Assembly (NCBI RefSeq): GCF_009720865.1
Contig: NZ_WNLA01000004.1
Coordinates: 62,001 to 126,000, forward strand
DNA length: 64,000 bases
From: Pseudoduganella ginsengisoli
GTDB lineage: Bacteria; Pseudomonadota; Gammaproteobacteria; Burkholderiales; Burkholderiaceae_D
Direction of reading: 5' to 3'
The notes beneath the pieces were generated by a model that saw only the letters and a list, made by a program, of their open reading frames with translations, did not search any database and had not been told where the DNA came from. A program made the translations under genes and the position numbers. How positions within the stretch are numbered: the stretch's first letter is position 1; each line of letters opens with the position of its first letter. Below are positions 56,347 through 64,000 of this stretch, one piece after another.

Positions 56347-56826
56347 ATGTTGTTAACTGAGCAGTGCTATAAAAAAATCGACCGCGAGTTGGCCAAGTAT
56401 CCGGCCGACCAGCGCCAGTCGGCCGTGATGGCCTCGCTGGCTCATGCCCAGGTTGAACTGGGCTGGGTTTCCCCTGAAGTCATGAAGGAACTGGCCGACT
56501 ATATCGGCATGCCGGCTATCGCCGTGCAGGAAGTGGCCACCTTCTACAATATGTACAACCTGAAGCCGGTCGGCAAACACAAGATCACCGTGTGCACCAA
56601 CCTGCCATGCGCCTTGTCCGGCGGCGAACGCGCTGCCAAGCATTTGAAGGACAAGCTGGGCATCGACTACCGCGACACCACCGCTGACGGCGAATTCACG
56701 CTGATGGAAGGCGAGTGCATGGGCGCGTGCGGCGACGCACCGGTGCTGCTGGTGAATAACCACCGCATGTGCTCGTTCATGAGCAACGACAAGATCGACG
56801 CCCTGGTGGAGGAATTGAAGAAATGA
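56347..56826 (+). CDS. nuoE: NADH dehydrogenase subunit E
   Basis: 159 aa 24-kDa subunit with [2Fe-2S] centre N1a. Ligands C83, C88 (CTNLPC), C124 and C128 (CMGAC). N-terminal helical domain binds NuoF. Overlaps nuoF by 4 bases (ATGA). Confidence 0.98.
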   Translation: MLLTEQCYKKIDRELAKYPADQRQSAVMASLAHAQVELGWVSPEVMKELADYIGMPAIAVQEVATFYNMYNLKPVGKHKITVCTNLPCALSGGERAAKHLKDKLGIDYRDTTADGEFTLMEGECMGACGDAPVLLVNNHRMCSFMSNDKIDALVEELKK

Positions 56827-58118
56827 CCTGTCTGCACGACCGTCACATCAAGCCGCTGATCCTCAAGGATCTGACCGGCGACAACTGGCGCCTGGCCGAC
56901 TACGTGAAACGTGGCGGCTATTCGGCATTGCGCCGCATCCTGGAAGAAAAGATCGCGCCGGAAGCCATCATCGCCGACTTGAAAACCTCGGGCCTGCGCG
57001 GCCGCGGCGGCGCTGGTTTCCCTACTGGTTTGAAGTGGAGCTTCATGCCGCGTCAGTTCCCTGGTCAAAAGTACCTCGTCTGCAATACAGATGAGGGCGA
57101 GCCAGGTACTTTCAAGGACCGCGACATCATCCGCTACAACCCGCACGCCCTGATTGAAGGCATGGCCATCGGCGCGTACGCAATGGGCATCACCGTGGGC
57201 TACAACTACATCCACGGCGAAATCTTCCAGGAATACCTGCGCTTTGAAGAAGCGCTGGAAGAAGCGCGCGCAGCGGGCTTCCTGGGCGACAAGATCATGG
57301 GCAGCGAATTTTCATTCCAGCTGCACGCCCATCACGGTTATGGCGCCTACATCTGCGGCGAAGAAACCGCGCTGCTGGAATCGCTGGAAGGCAAAAAAGG
57401 CCAGCCGCGCTTCAAGCCGCCTTTCCCTGCATCGTTCGGCCTGTACGGCAAGCCAACCACCATCAACAACACGGAAACGTTTGCCGCCGTCCCGTTCATC
57501 TTGAACATTGGCGCGGAAAACTACCTGGCGCTGGGCAAGCCAAACAACGGCGGCACGAAGATCTTCTCGATCTCGGGCGACGTTGAGCGTCCAGGCAACT
57601 ACGAAGTTCCACTGGGTACGCCGTTCGCGGAATTCCTGGAACTGGCCGGCGGCATGCGCGGTGGCAAAAAGATCAAGGCCGTGATTCCTGGTGGTTCGTC
57701 GGCGCCTGTCGTGCGCGGCGAAGTCATGATGAACACCGACCTGGATTACGATTCGATCGCGAAAGCCGGTTCGATGCTGGGTTCGGGCGCAATCATCGTC
57801 ATGGACGAAACCCGCTGCATGGTCAAAGCGCTGGAACGCCTGTCGTACTTCTACTTTGAAGAGTCGTGCGGCCAGTGCACGCCGTGCCGTGAAGGCACCG
57901 GCTGGATGTACCGCATGGTCCACCGCATCGAGCACGGCCAGGGCCGTCCGTCGGATCTGGACATGCTGAACTCCATCGCCGACAACATCCAGGGACGCAC
58001 GATCTGCGCGCTGGGCGACGCTGCCGCCATGCCGGTACGCGCCTTCGTCAAGCAGTTCCGCGAAGAATTTGAATATCACGTCGAGCACAAGCATTGCTTG
58101 GTGCCCGCTTACCTCTAA
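56823..58118 (+). CDS. nuoF: NADH dehydrogenase subunit F
   Basis: 431 aa from the ATG at 56823 overlapping the nuoE stop; the longer frame lies inside nuoE. Binds NADH, FMN and [4Fe-4S] N3. [16 protein letters not shown] (57-72) and [15 protein letters not shown] bind [22 protein letters not shown] (about 346-360) with a later Cys in GRTICALGD ligates N3. Confidence 0.98.
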   Translation: MTCLHDRHIKPLILKDLTGDNWRLADYVKRGGYSALRRILEEKIAPEAIIADLKTSGLRGRGGAGFPTGLKWSFMPRQFPGQKYLVCNTDEGEPGTFKDRDIIRYNPHALIEGMAIGAYAMGITVGYNYIHGEIFQEYLRFEEALEEARAAGFLGDKIMGSEFSFQLHAHHGYGAYICGEETALLESLEGKKGQPRFKPPFPASFGLYGKPTTINNTETFAAVPFILNIGAENYLALGKPNNGGTKIFSISGDVERPGNYEVPLGTPFAEFLELAGGMRGGKKIKAVIPGGSSAPVVRGEVMMNTDLDYDSIAKAGSMLGSGAIIVMDETRCMVKALERLSYFYFEESCGQCTPCREGTGWMYRMVHRIEHGQGRPSDLDMLNSIADNIQGRTICALGDAAAMPVRAFVKQFREEFEYHVEHKHCLVPAYL

Positions 58119-58136
58119 GCCTGCGTAACGATCACC

Positions 58137-60467
58137 ATGGTTGAAATCGAAATAGACGGCAAGAAAGTCGAAGTCCCTGCTGGTAGCATGGTGATGGACG
58201 CTGCCAACAAACTGGGTACCTACATTCCGCACTTCTGCTATCACAAGAAATTGTCGATCGCAGCAAACTGCCGCATGTGCCTGGTCGAAGTGGAAAAGGC
58301 GCCTAAGCCTTTGCCTGCTTGCGCCACGCCTGTGTCGGCCGGTATGGTTGTGCGCTCCGCTTCCGACAAAGCGGTGCATGCACAGAAGTCCGTAATGGAA
58401 TTCCTGTTGATTAACCACCCGCTGGATTGCCCAATCTGCGACCAGGGCGGCGAATGCCAGCTGCAAGACCTGGCTGTCGGCTACGGCAAGAACACGTCGC
58501 GCTACGAAGAAGAAAAGCGCGTGGTGGCACCTAAGCAAGCCGGCCCGCTGGTATCGATGGAAGAAATGTCGCGCTGCATCCAGTGCACCCGTTGCGTACG
58601 CTTTGGCCAGGAAGTGGCCGGCGTGATGGAACTGGGCATGATCGGCCGCGGCGAACACTCGGAAATCACCACCTTCGTCGGTGAAGCCGTGTCGTCGGAA
58701 ATGTCCGGCAACATGATCGACCTGTGCCCGGTGGGCGCGCTGACGTCGAAGCCATTCCGCTACAGCGCCCGTTCGTGGGAACTGTCGCGCCGCAAATCCG
58801 TGTCGCCGCACGACTCGCTGGGTTCCAACCTGATCGTTCAGGTCAAGAACGGCAAAGTCATGCGCGTGCTGCCGCTGGAAAACGAAGCCGTCAACGAGTG
58901 CTGGATTTCCGACAAGGACCGCTTCTCGTACGAAGCCTTGGCGAGCGACGAGCGCCTGACGCAGCCGATGCTGAAGCAGGGCGGCGAATGGAAAGAAGTC
59001 GACTGGCAAACCGCGCTGGAATACGTGGCGCACGGCCTGAAAAACATCAAGCACGAACACGGCGCGGATTCGATCGCATCGTATGCGACCGCGCATTCGA
59101 CCGTGGAAGAACTGCACCTGCTGCAAAAGCTGACCCGCGCTGTCGGTTCGGAAAACGTGGACTTCCGTCTGCGCCAGACCGACTTCGCACTGGACGGCCA
59201 GATCAAGCCATGGCTGGGCATGCCGATTGCCGACGTGACGGCGCTGCAGCGCGTGTTTGTCATTGGCTCGTTCCTGCGTAAAGACCACCCGCTGCTGGCT
59301 ACCCGCATCCGTGCCGCTGTCAAAGCCGGTGCGAAACTGTCGGTGCTGCATGGCGCGGATGAAGAAAACCTGATCACGACCGCCAATAAACTGATCGCTG
59401 CGCCATCCGACTGGCTGGCTGCGCTGTCGCAAGTGGTGGTGGCCGTAGCAAGCGCCAAAGAAATCGCTGCCCCTGCGGGCTTCGACGGTATCGAAGCGTC
59501 GGACGCTGCGAAAGCCATCGCGGCTTCGCTGCTGTCCGGCGAGCGCAAGGCGGTGTTCCTGGGTAATGCCGCCGCGGCGCACCCACAGGCATCGCAACTG
59601 CATGCTGCCGCGCAGTGGATCGCTGACCAGACCGGCGCCAAGCTGGGCTACCTGGTGGAAGCGGCCAACACGGTCGGCGGCTACCTGGTCGGGGCGAACG
59701 CAAAACAAGCTGTTCCAGCCTTCTCCGCACCGAAGAAAGCCTACGTGCTGCTGAACGTGGAACCGGAACTGGATGCGGCCAACCCGCAGCAAGCCATCGC
59801 CGCCGTCAAAGGCGCGGAAATGGTGGTGGTGATGTCCGCCTTCAAGCACGGCGCCGACTACGCTGACGTCCTGCTGCCGATTTCGCCATTCAGCGAAACG
59901 TCGGGCACCTTCGTCAACGCGGAAGGCCGCGCGCAATCGTTCAACGGCACCGTCAAGCCGCTGGCCAATGCCCGTCCGGCATGGAAAGTGCTGCGCGTGC
60001 TGGGCAACATCCTGGGCCTGACTGGTTTCGAATACGAAACGTCGGAAGCCATCCGCGACGAGCTGTTCGGCGCCGGCGTGACGGACTTGTCGGCCAAGCT
60101 GAACAACGTAGCCAAGCTGGCTCCCGTGGCTGCCAAGGCGCCAACCGGCGGCGAAGCGCTGCTGGAACGCCTGGCCGACGTGCCGATCCACTTCGCTGAC
60201 GCGCTGGCGCGCCGTTCCGGCCCGCTGCTGGCGACCCCGGACGGCGCCGCGCCATCGGCGCGTGTGTCGAAAGCGCTGGCGGACAAGCTGGGCATCGTTG
60301 CCGGCGACAAGGTCAAAGTCACGCAGGGTAACGGCTCCGCCGTCCTGCCGGCCCTGATTGAAGCAGGCTTGCCAGCCAACGTGGTTCGCGTTGCCGCCGC
60401 CCACGCATCGACCGCCGCTCTGGGCGCGATGTTTGGTCCTGTCACCATCGCCAAGGAGGCCAAGTAA
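58137..60467 (+). CDS. nuoG: NADH dehydrogenase subunit G
   Basis: 776 aa, largest peripheral subunit. N-terminal [2Fe-2S] N1b ligands C34, C45, C48, C62. His/Cys-ligated N5 in the [18 protein letters not shown] region, then [16 protein letters not shown] and [11 protein letters not shown] for N4, and a molybdopterin-oxidoreductase-like domain from about residue 220. The C-terminal third is Ala-rich. The stop overlaps nuoH (TAATG). Confidence 0.97.
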   Translation: MVEIEIDGKKVEVPAGSMVMDAANKLGTYIPHFCYHKKLSIAANCRMCLVEVEKAPKPLPACATPVSAGMVVRSASDKAVHAQKSVMEFLLINHPLDCPICDQGGECQLQDLAVGYGKNTSRYEEEKRVVAPKQAGPLVSMEEMSRCIQCTRCVRFGQEVAGVMELGMIGRGEHSEITTFVGEAVSSEMSGNMIDLCPVGALTSKPFRYSARSWELSRRKSVSPHDSLGSNLIVQVKNGKVMRVLPLENEAVNECWISDKDRFSYEALASDERLTQPMLKQGGEWKEVDWQTALEYVAHGLKNIKHEHGADSIASYATAHSTVEELHLLQKLTRAVGSENVDFRLRQTDFALDGQIKPWLGMPIADVTALQRVFVIGSFLRKDHPLLATRIRAAVKAGAKLSVLHGADEENLITTANKLIAAPSDWLAALSQVVVAVASAKEIAAPAGFDGIEASDAAKAIAASLLSGERKAVFLGNAAAAHPQASQLHAAAQWIADQTGAKLGYLVEAANTVGGYLVGANAKQAVPAFSAPKKAYVLLNVEPELDAANPQQAIAAVKGAEMVVVMSAFKHGADYADVLLPISPFSETSGTFVNAEGRAQSFNGTVKPLANARPAWKVLRVLGNILGLTGFEYETSEAIRDELFGAGVTDLSAKLNNVAKLAPVAAKAPTGGEALLERLADVPIHFADALARRSGPLLATPDGAAPSARVSKALADKLGIVAGDKVKVTQGNGSAVLPALIEAGLPANVVRVAAAHASTAALGAMFGPVTIAKEAK

Positions 60468-61549
60468 TGGCGTTGCCTGAGTTCGTAACTGTTATTCAAA
60501 CCCAGGGTTCCGCATTGCTGGGTCCGGTCTGGCCGCTGGCCTGGACCATGATTCGCCTGCTGTGCGTGATGATGCCGCTGCTGTTGCTGGTGGCATACCT
60601 GACCCTGTGGGAACGTAAGCTGATCGGCTGGATCCAGATCCGTATCGGCCCGAACCGCGTGGGTCCCGGCGGTTTGCTGCAGCCGATCGCTGACGCGCTG
60701 AAGCTGCTGTTGAAAGAAATCGTGATCCCGACCAAGGCCGCCAAAGGCTTGTTCGTGATCGGCCCGATCATGACCATCATGCCGGCGCTGGCCGCCTGGT
60801 CGGTGGTGCCATTCGGTCCGGAAGCGATCCTGGCCAATGTGAATGCCGGCATGCTGGTGCTGCTGGCCATCACGTCGATGGAGGTGTACGGCATCATTAT
60901 CGCCGGCTGGTCGTCGAACTCGAAATACTCGTTCCTGGGCGCGATGCGCGCATCGGCACAGATGATTTCGTACGAAATTCCACTGGGCTTCGTGCTGGTG
61001 GTGATTCTGATGGTGTCCGGTTCGCTGAACTTCATCGACATCGTGCAAGGCCAGCAAAAAGGCCGCATGGTGGAAATGGGCTTGAACTTCCTGTCGTGGA
61101 ACTGGCTGCCGCTGCTGCCGCTGTTCGTGATTTACCTGACGTCCGGCCTGGCTGAAACCAACCGCCACCCGTTCGACGTGGTGGAAGGCGAGTCCGAGAT
61201 CGTGGCGGGCCACATGGTGGAATACGCGGGGATGTCGTACGCGATGTTCATGCTGGCCGAATACGCCAACATGATCCTGATCGGCGTGCTGGCTTCGATC
61301 ATGTTCCTGGGCGGCTGGGATGCGCCATTCAAGTTCCTGGATATCGGCGGCGGTTTCGGCGGCTTCTTCTGGCTGTTCGTGAAAACGTTCTGCATCGTGT
61401 CCGTGTTTATCTGGGTGCGCGGTACCTTCCCACGCTACCGTTATGACCAGATCATGCGTCTGGGCTGGAAGGTGTTCATCCCTCTGACCCTGGTGTGGCT
61501 GGTGCTGGTGGCCGGTGTCATGCAGACGTCGTGGAATATTTGGAAGTAA
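60467..61549 (+). CDS. nuoH: NADH dehydrogenase subunit H
   Basis: 360 aa membrane subunit joining the arms and lining the quinone channel, about eight helices. Motifs [36 protein letters not shown] and [27 protein letters not shown] contain the conserved acidic residues for proton coupling. 11 bases before nuoI. Confidence 0.98.
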   Translation: MALPEFVTVIQTQGSALLGPVWPLAWTMIRLLCVMMPLLLLVAYLTLWERKLIGWIQIRIGPNRVGPGGLLQPIADALKLLLKEIVIPTKAAKGLFVIGPIMTIMPALAAWSVVPFGPEAILANVNAGMLVLLAITSMEVYGIIIAGWSSNSKYSFLGAMRASAQMISYEIPLGFVLVVILMVSGSLNFIDIVQGQQKGRMVEMGLNFLSWNWLPLLPLFVIYLTSGLAETNRHPFDVVEGESEIVAGHMVEYAGMSYAMFMLAEYANMILIGVLASIMFLGGWDAPFKFLDIGGGFGGFFWLFVKTFCIVSVFIWVRGTFPRYRYDQIMRLGWKVFIPLTLVWLVLVAGVMQTSWNIWK

Positions 61550-61560
61550 GGAAGCGAATA

Positions 61561-62049
61561 ATGGAAAAAGTTAAAGATTTCTTCGGCAGCCTGATGCTGT
61601 CGGAACTGATCAAAGGCATGGCCCTGACGGGCAAGTACATGTTCGCGCGTAAGATCACCGTGCAGTATCCGGAAGAGAAGACGCCGATTTCGCCGCGCTT
61701 CCGCGGCCTGCACGCGCTGCGCCGCTATCCCAATGGCGAAGAGCGCTGCATCGCCTGCAAACTGTGCGAAGCAGTGTGCCCGGCCATGGCGATCACCATT
61801 GAGTCCGAGCAGCGTGACGACGGTTCGCGCCGTACCACGCGCTATGACATCGACCTGACCAAATGCATCTTCTGCGGCTTCTGCGAAGAATCGTGCCCAG
61901 TGGACTCCATCGTGGAAACCCACGTGCTGGAATACCACGGCGAGAAACGCGGCGACCTGTATTACACCAAAGAGATGCTGCTGGCCGTGGGTGACCGCTA
62001 TGAAGCGGAAATCGCCGCCAACCGTGAAACGGATGCAGCGTACCGCTGA
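61561..62049 (+). CDS. nuoI: NADH dehydrogenase subunit I
   Basis: 162 aa from the ATG at 61561 (GGAAG upstream). Two [4Fe-4S] centres N6a/N6b: C63, C66, C69, C73 ([12 protein letters not shown]) and C102, C105, C108, C112 ([12 protein letters not shown]). An N-terminal amphipathic part docks on the membrane arm. Confidence 0.98.
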   Translation: MEKVKDFFGSLMLSELIKGMALTGKYMFARKITVQYPEEKTPISPRFRGLHALRRYPNGEERCIACKLCEAVCPAMAITIESEQRDDGSRRTTRYDIDLTKCIFCGFCEESCPVDSIVETHVLEYHGEKRGDLYYTKEMLLAVGDRYEAEIAANRETDAAYR

Positions 62050-62073
62050 TCGCTACCAGGAAATAACAAGACT

Positions 62074-62697
62074 ATGGACTTTACTAGTATTTTGTTTTAC
62101 GTGTTCGCGACCGTGCTGGTGCTGGCGTCGCTGCGCGTGATTACCGCCCCGAACCCGGTACAGGCTGCCCTGTTCCTGGTGCTGGCGTTCTTCCAGGCCG
62201 GCGGCATCTGGATGCTGCTGAAAGCTGAATTCCTTTCCATCGTGCTGGTGCTCGTATATGTGGGCGCCGTGATGGTGCTGTTCCTGTTCGTCGTGATGAT
62301 GTTGGACATCAATATCGTCAAGATGCGCGAAGGTTTCTGGGGCTTCTTGCCGTTGGCTGCCCTGGTCGGCGGCGTGATCGTGCTGGAAATGGCGTCCGTG
62401 CTGTGGCGCTCGTTCGGCCTGAGCGGCGCAACCGTGCCGGAAGCTGCCAGCATGATCGGCACCACCAAGGCGCTGGGCTTGCTGATCTACACCAAGTACA
62501 TCTATGCGTTTGAAATTGCCGCTGCCGTGCTGCTGGTGGCCATCATTGCCGCCGTTGCACTGACCCTGCGCAAACGCAAGGACATCAAGTACTTCGACCC
62601 GGCTGACGCAGTACGCGTGAAACGTAACGACCGCCTGCGCATCGTGAAGATGGCCGCTGTGAACAACCGCCCAGTAGAAACCAAGGAGGCCCCATGA
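62074..62697 (+). CDS. nuoJ: NADH dehydrogenase subunit J
   Basis: 207 aa, five membrane helices; [19 protein letters not shown] in TM3 is the conserved segment with the pi-bulge. The hydrophilic C-terminus (about 45 residues) is basic. Overlaps nuoK by 4 bases. Confidence 0.97.
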   Translation: MDFTSILFYVFATVLVLASLRVITAPNPVQAALFLVLAFFQAGGIWMLLKAEFLSIVLVLVYVGAVMVLFLFVVMMLDINIVKMREGFWGFLPLAALVGGVIVLEMASVLWRSFGLSGATVPEAASMIGTTKALGLLIYTKYIYAFEIAAAVLLVAIIAAVALTLRKRKDIKYFDPADAVRVKRNDRLRIVKMAAVNNRPVETKEAP

Positions 62698-63002
62698 CCT
62701 TATCGCTGGCTCACTACCTGGTCCTGGGTGCGATCCTGTTCGCAATCTCGATCGTCGGTATTTTCCTGAACCGCAAAAACATCATCGTTTTGCTGATGGC
62801 CATCGAACTGATGCTGCTGGCGGTGAACATGAACTTCGTCGCCTTCTCGCATTACCTGGGCGACGCAGCCGGTCAGATCTTTGTCTTCTTCATCCTGACC
62901 GTGGCCGCTGCTGAATCGGCGATCGGCCTTGCGATCCTGGTGGTGATGTTCCGTAACCTGGACACCATCAATGTGGAAGACCTGGACAGCCTCAAAGGCT
63001 GA
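62694..63002 (+). CDS. nuoK: NADH dehydrogenase subunit K
   Basis: 102 aa, three membrane helices. Conserved acidic residues for proton transfer lie in [14 protein letters not shown] and [18 protein letters not shown] overlaps nuoJ's TGA. Confidence 0.98.
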   Translation: MTLSLAHYLVLGAILFAISIVGIFLNRKNIIVLLMAIELMLLAVNMNFVAFSHYLGDAAGQIFVFFILTVAAAESAIGLAILVVMFRNLDTINVEDLDSLKG

Positions 63003-63041
63003 CCGGGATCGAAAATTTCGAATAAAAAATAAAGGTTCAAC

Positions 63042-64000
63042 ATGGCGGGGATTAACCCTAACATCCTTCTAACCGTCGCTCTGGCGCCGCTGGCAGGTTC
63101 AGCGGTGGCCGGTTTGCTCGGTACCCGGTTCTTCGGGAATCTGGTCGGCCGCACGGTGTCGCATAGCGCCACCATTCTGGGCGTGCTGATTTCGTTCGTG
63201 CTGTCTGCAATGACGCTCAATGACGTCATGCACGGCATGACTTTCAACGACACCATCTATACGTGGATGACGGTCGCGGGCATGAAGCTGGAAGTGGGCT
63301 TCCAGATTGATTCGCTGTCGGCAATGATGATGTGCGTGGTGACGTTCGTGTCGCTGATGGTGCACATCTACACGATCGGCTACATGCAGGAAGACGAAGG
63401 CTACAACCGCTTCTTCTCCTACATTTCGCTGTTCACGTTCTCGATGCTGATGCTGGTTATGTCCAACAACTTCCTGCAGCTGTTCTTCGGCTGGGAAGCG
63501 GTGGGCCTGGTGTCGTACCTGCTGATCGGCTTCTGGTTCAAGCGTCCGACCGCGATTGTCGCCAACATGAAGGCATTCCTGGTCAACCGCGTGGGCGACT
63601 TCGGCTTCATCCTGGGCATTGGCCTGCTGGTGGCGCATACCGGCACGATGAAGTACACCGAAGTGTTCGCAATGAAAGACGCGCTGGCCACGCAGACGCT
63701 GGCGTCGTTCGACTGGAACTTGCTGTCGGCTGCCTGCATCTGCCTGTTCATCGGCGCGATGGGTAAATCCGCGCAATTCCCGCTGCACGTGTGGCTGCCG
63801 GATTCGATGGAAGGCCCGACCCCGATTTCCGCACTGATTCACGCGGCAACCATGGTTACCGCCGGTATCTTCATGGTGTCGCGCATGTCGCCGCTGTTCG
63901 AACTGTCGGACACCGCGCTGTCGTTCGTGCTGGTCATGGGTTCGATTACCGCGCTGTTCATGGGCTTCCTGGGCATCATCCAGAACGACATCAAGCGCGT
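63042..64000 (+). CDS. nuoL: NADH dehydrogenase subunit L (5' part)
   Basis: Antiporter-like proton-pumping subunit. The first 319 codons are visible; the gene continues beyond the window. AAAGG precedes the ATG at 63042. Sequence includes FQIDSLSAMMMCVVTFVSLMVHIY, FFGWEAVGLVSYLLIGFW (TM5 Glu), GAMGKSAQFPLHVWLPDSM (key Lys) and GPTPISALIHAATMVTAGIF. nuoM and nuoN are expected downstream. Confidence 0.97.
   Translation, partial: MAGINPNILLTVALAPLAGSAVAGLLGTRFFGNLVGRTVSHSATILGVLISFVLSAMTLNDVMHGMTFNDTIYTWMTVAGMKLEVGFQIDSLSAMMMCVVTFVSLMVHIYTIGYMQEDEGYNRFFSYISLFTFSMLMLVMSNNFLQLFFGWEAVGLVSYLLIGFWFKRPTAIVANMKAFLVNRVGDFGFILGIGLLVAHTGTMKYTEVFAMKDALATQTLASFDWNLLSAACICLFIGAMGKSAQFPLHVWLPDSMEGPTPISALIHAATMVTAGIFMVSRMSPLFELSDTALSFVLVMGSITALFMGFLGIIQNDIKR

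Noticed and set aside
57312..60404. 1030-codon open frame antisense to nuoF-nuoG
   Set aside because: It is the mirror of two certain genes with strong third-position GC; the product is His/Arg/Gln-rich without domains. The same holds for long antisense frames at 53981-56242, 22967-25081, 16182-18155, 12652-14268 and 1850-3031.

Overview
The window looks like chromosomal DNA of a betaproteobacterium of the Oxalobacteraceae type (Massilia/Duganella/Janthinobacterium-like). This is inferred from protein character and gene order: an isc operon ending in iscX, an ilvI-ilvH-ilvC block preceded by a sigma factor/DUF3619/DUF3106/RDD block, pssA-leuA, rpsO-pnp, and tpiA-secG-tRNA-Leu-nuoA..L. High third-position GC also fits. 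No phage, plasmid, integrase or CRISPR signature is visible. Most of the window is core genome with accessory patches between conserved blocks.

Layout. 1-5370: iron-sulfur assembly operon (iscS 3' end, iscU, iscA, hscB, hscA, fdx, iscX) with a Methyltransf_32-type methyltransferase overlapping its end. 5453-7209: threonine aldolase and a divergent S4/pseudouridine synthase. 7256-9912: small accessory genes, including an esterase-like lipoprotein and a DUF2975/XRE pair behind a perfect palindrome. 9909-12235 (minus): ECF sigma factor, single-TM DUF3619, DUF3106 and RDD proteins, the best candidate here for an uncharacterised envelope-sensing system. 12718-16021: ilvI-ilvH-ilvC. 16221-19392: chemoreceptor, a decayed HAF/PEP-CTERM gene fragment and a SIMPL protein, lying between ilvC and pssA. 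19485-21942: pssA, leuA. 22448-25096: rpsO, pnp. 25338-31042 (minus): C4-dicarboxylate module (dctD, dctB, porin, dctA) with a near-consensus sigma-54 promoter before dctA.

31300-34542: hydrolase, cytochrome c, KGG stress protein, and a cytochrome-c-fused sugar dehydrogenase. 34597-34900: four copies of a repeat in two inverted pairs. 34958-42410 (minus): a glucose/mannose-type uptake operon (LamB-family porin, GtsA-like binding protein, two permeases, MalK-type ATPase) ending in a chemoreceptor. 42754-46268 (plus): a second, diverged GtsA-like binding protein in one operon with an OmpR-type regulator and a histidine kinase. The arrangement suggests binding-protein-assisted sensing that controls the divergent uptake operon. 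46295-50752: LysR regulator, small secreted proteins, a zinc-ribbon membrane protein split by a frameshift, and GIN-domain and Sel1-repeat proteins. 50833-53315: quinone oxidoreductase, tpiA, secG, tRNA-Leu(GAG). 53600-64000: respiratory complex I genes nuoA to nuoL (nuoL runs off the end).

Functionally the window couples Fe-S assembly with one of its largest clients (complex I, with many Fe-S clusters), branched-chain amino acid synthesis, and two regulated carbon-uptake systems (C4-dicarboxylates through DctBD/sigma-54; hexose through a kinase/regulator pair). Several intergenic palindromic repeat families are also present.
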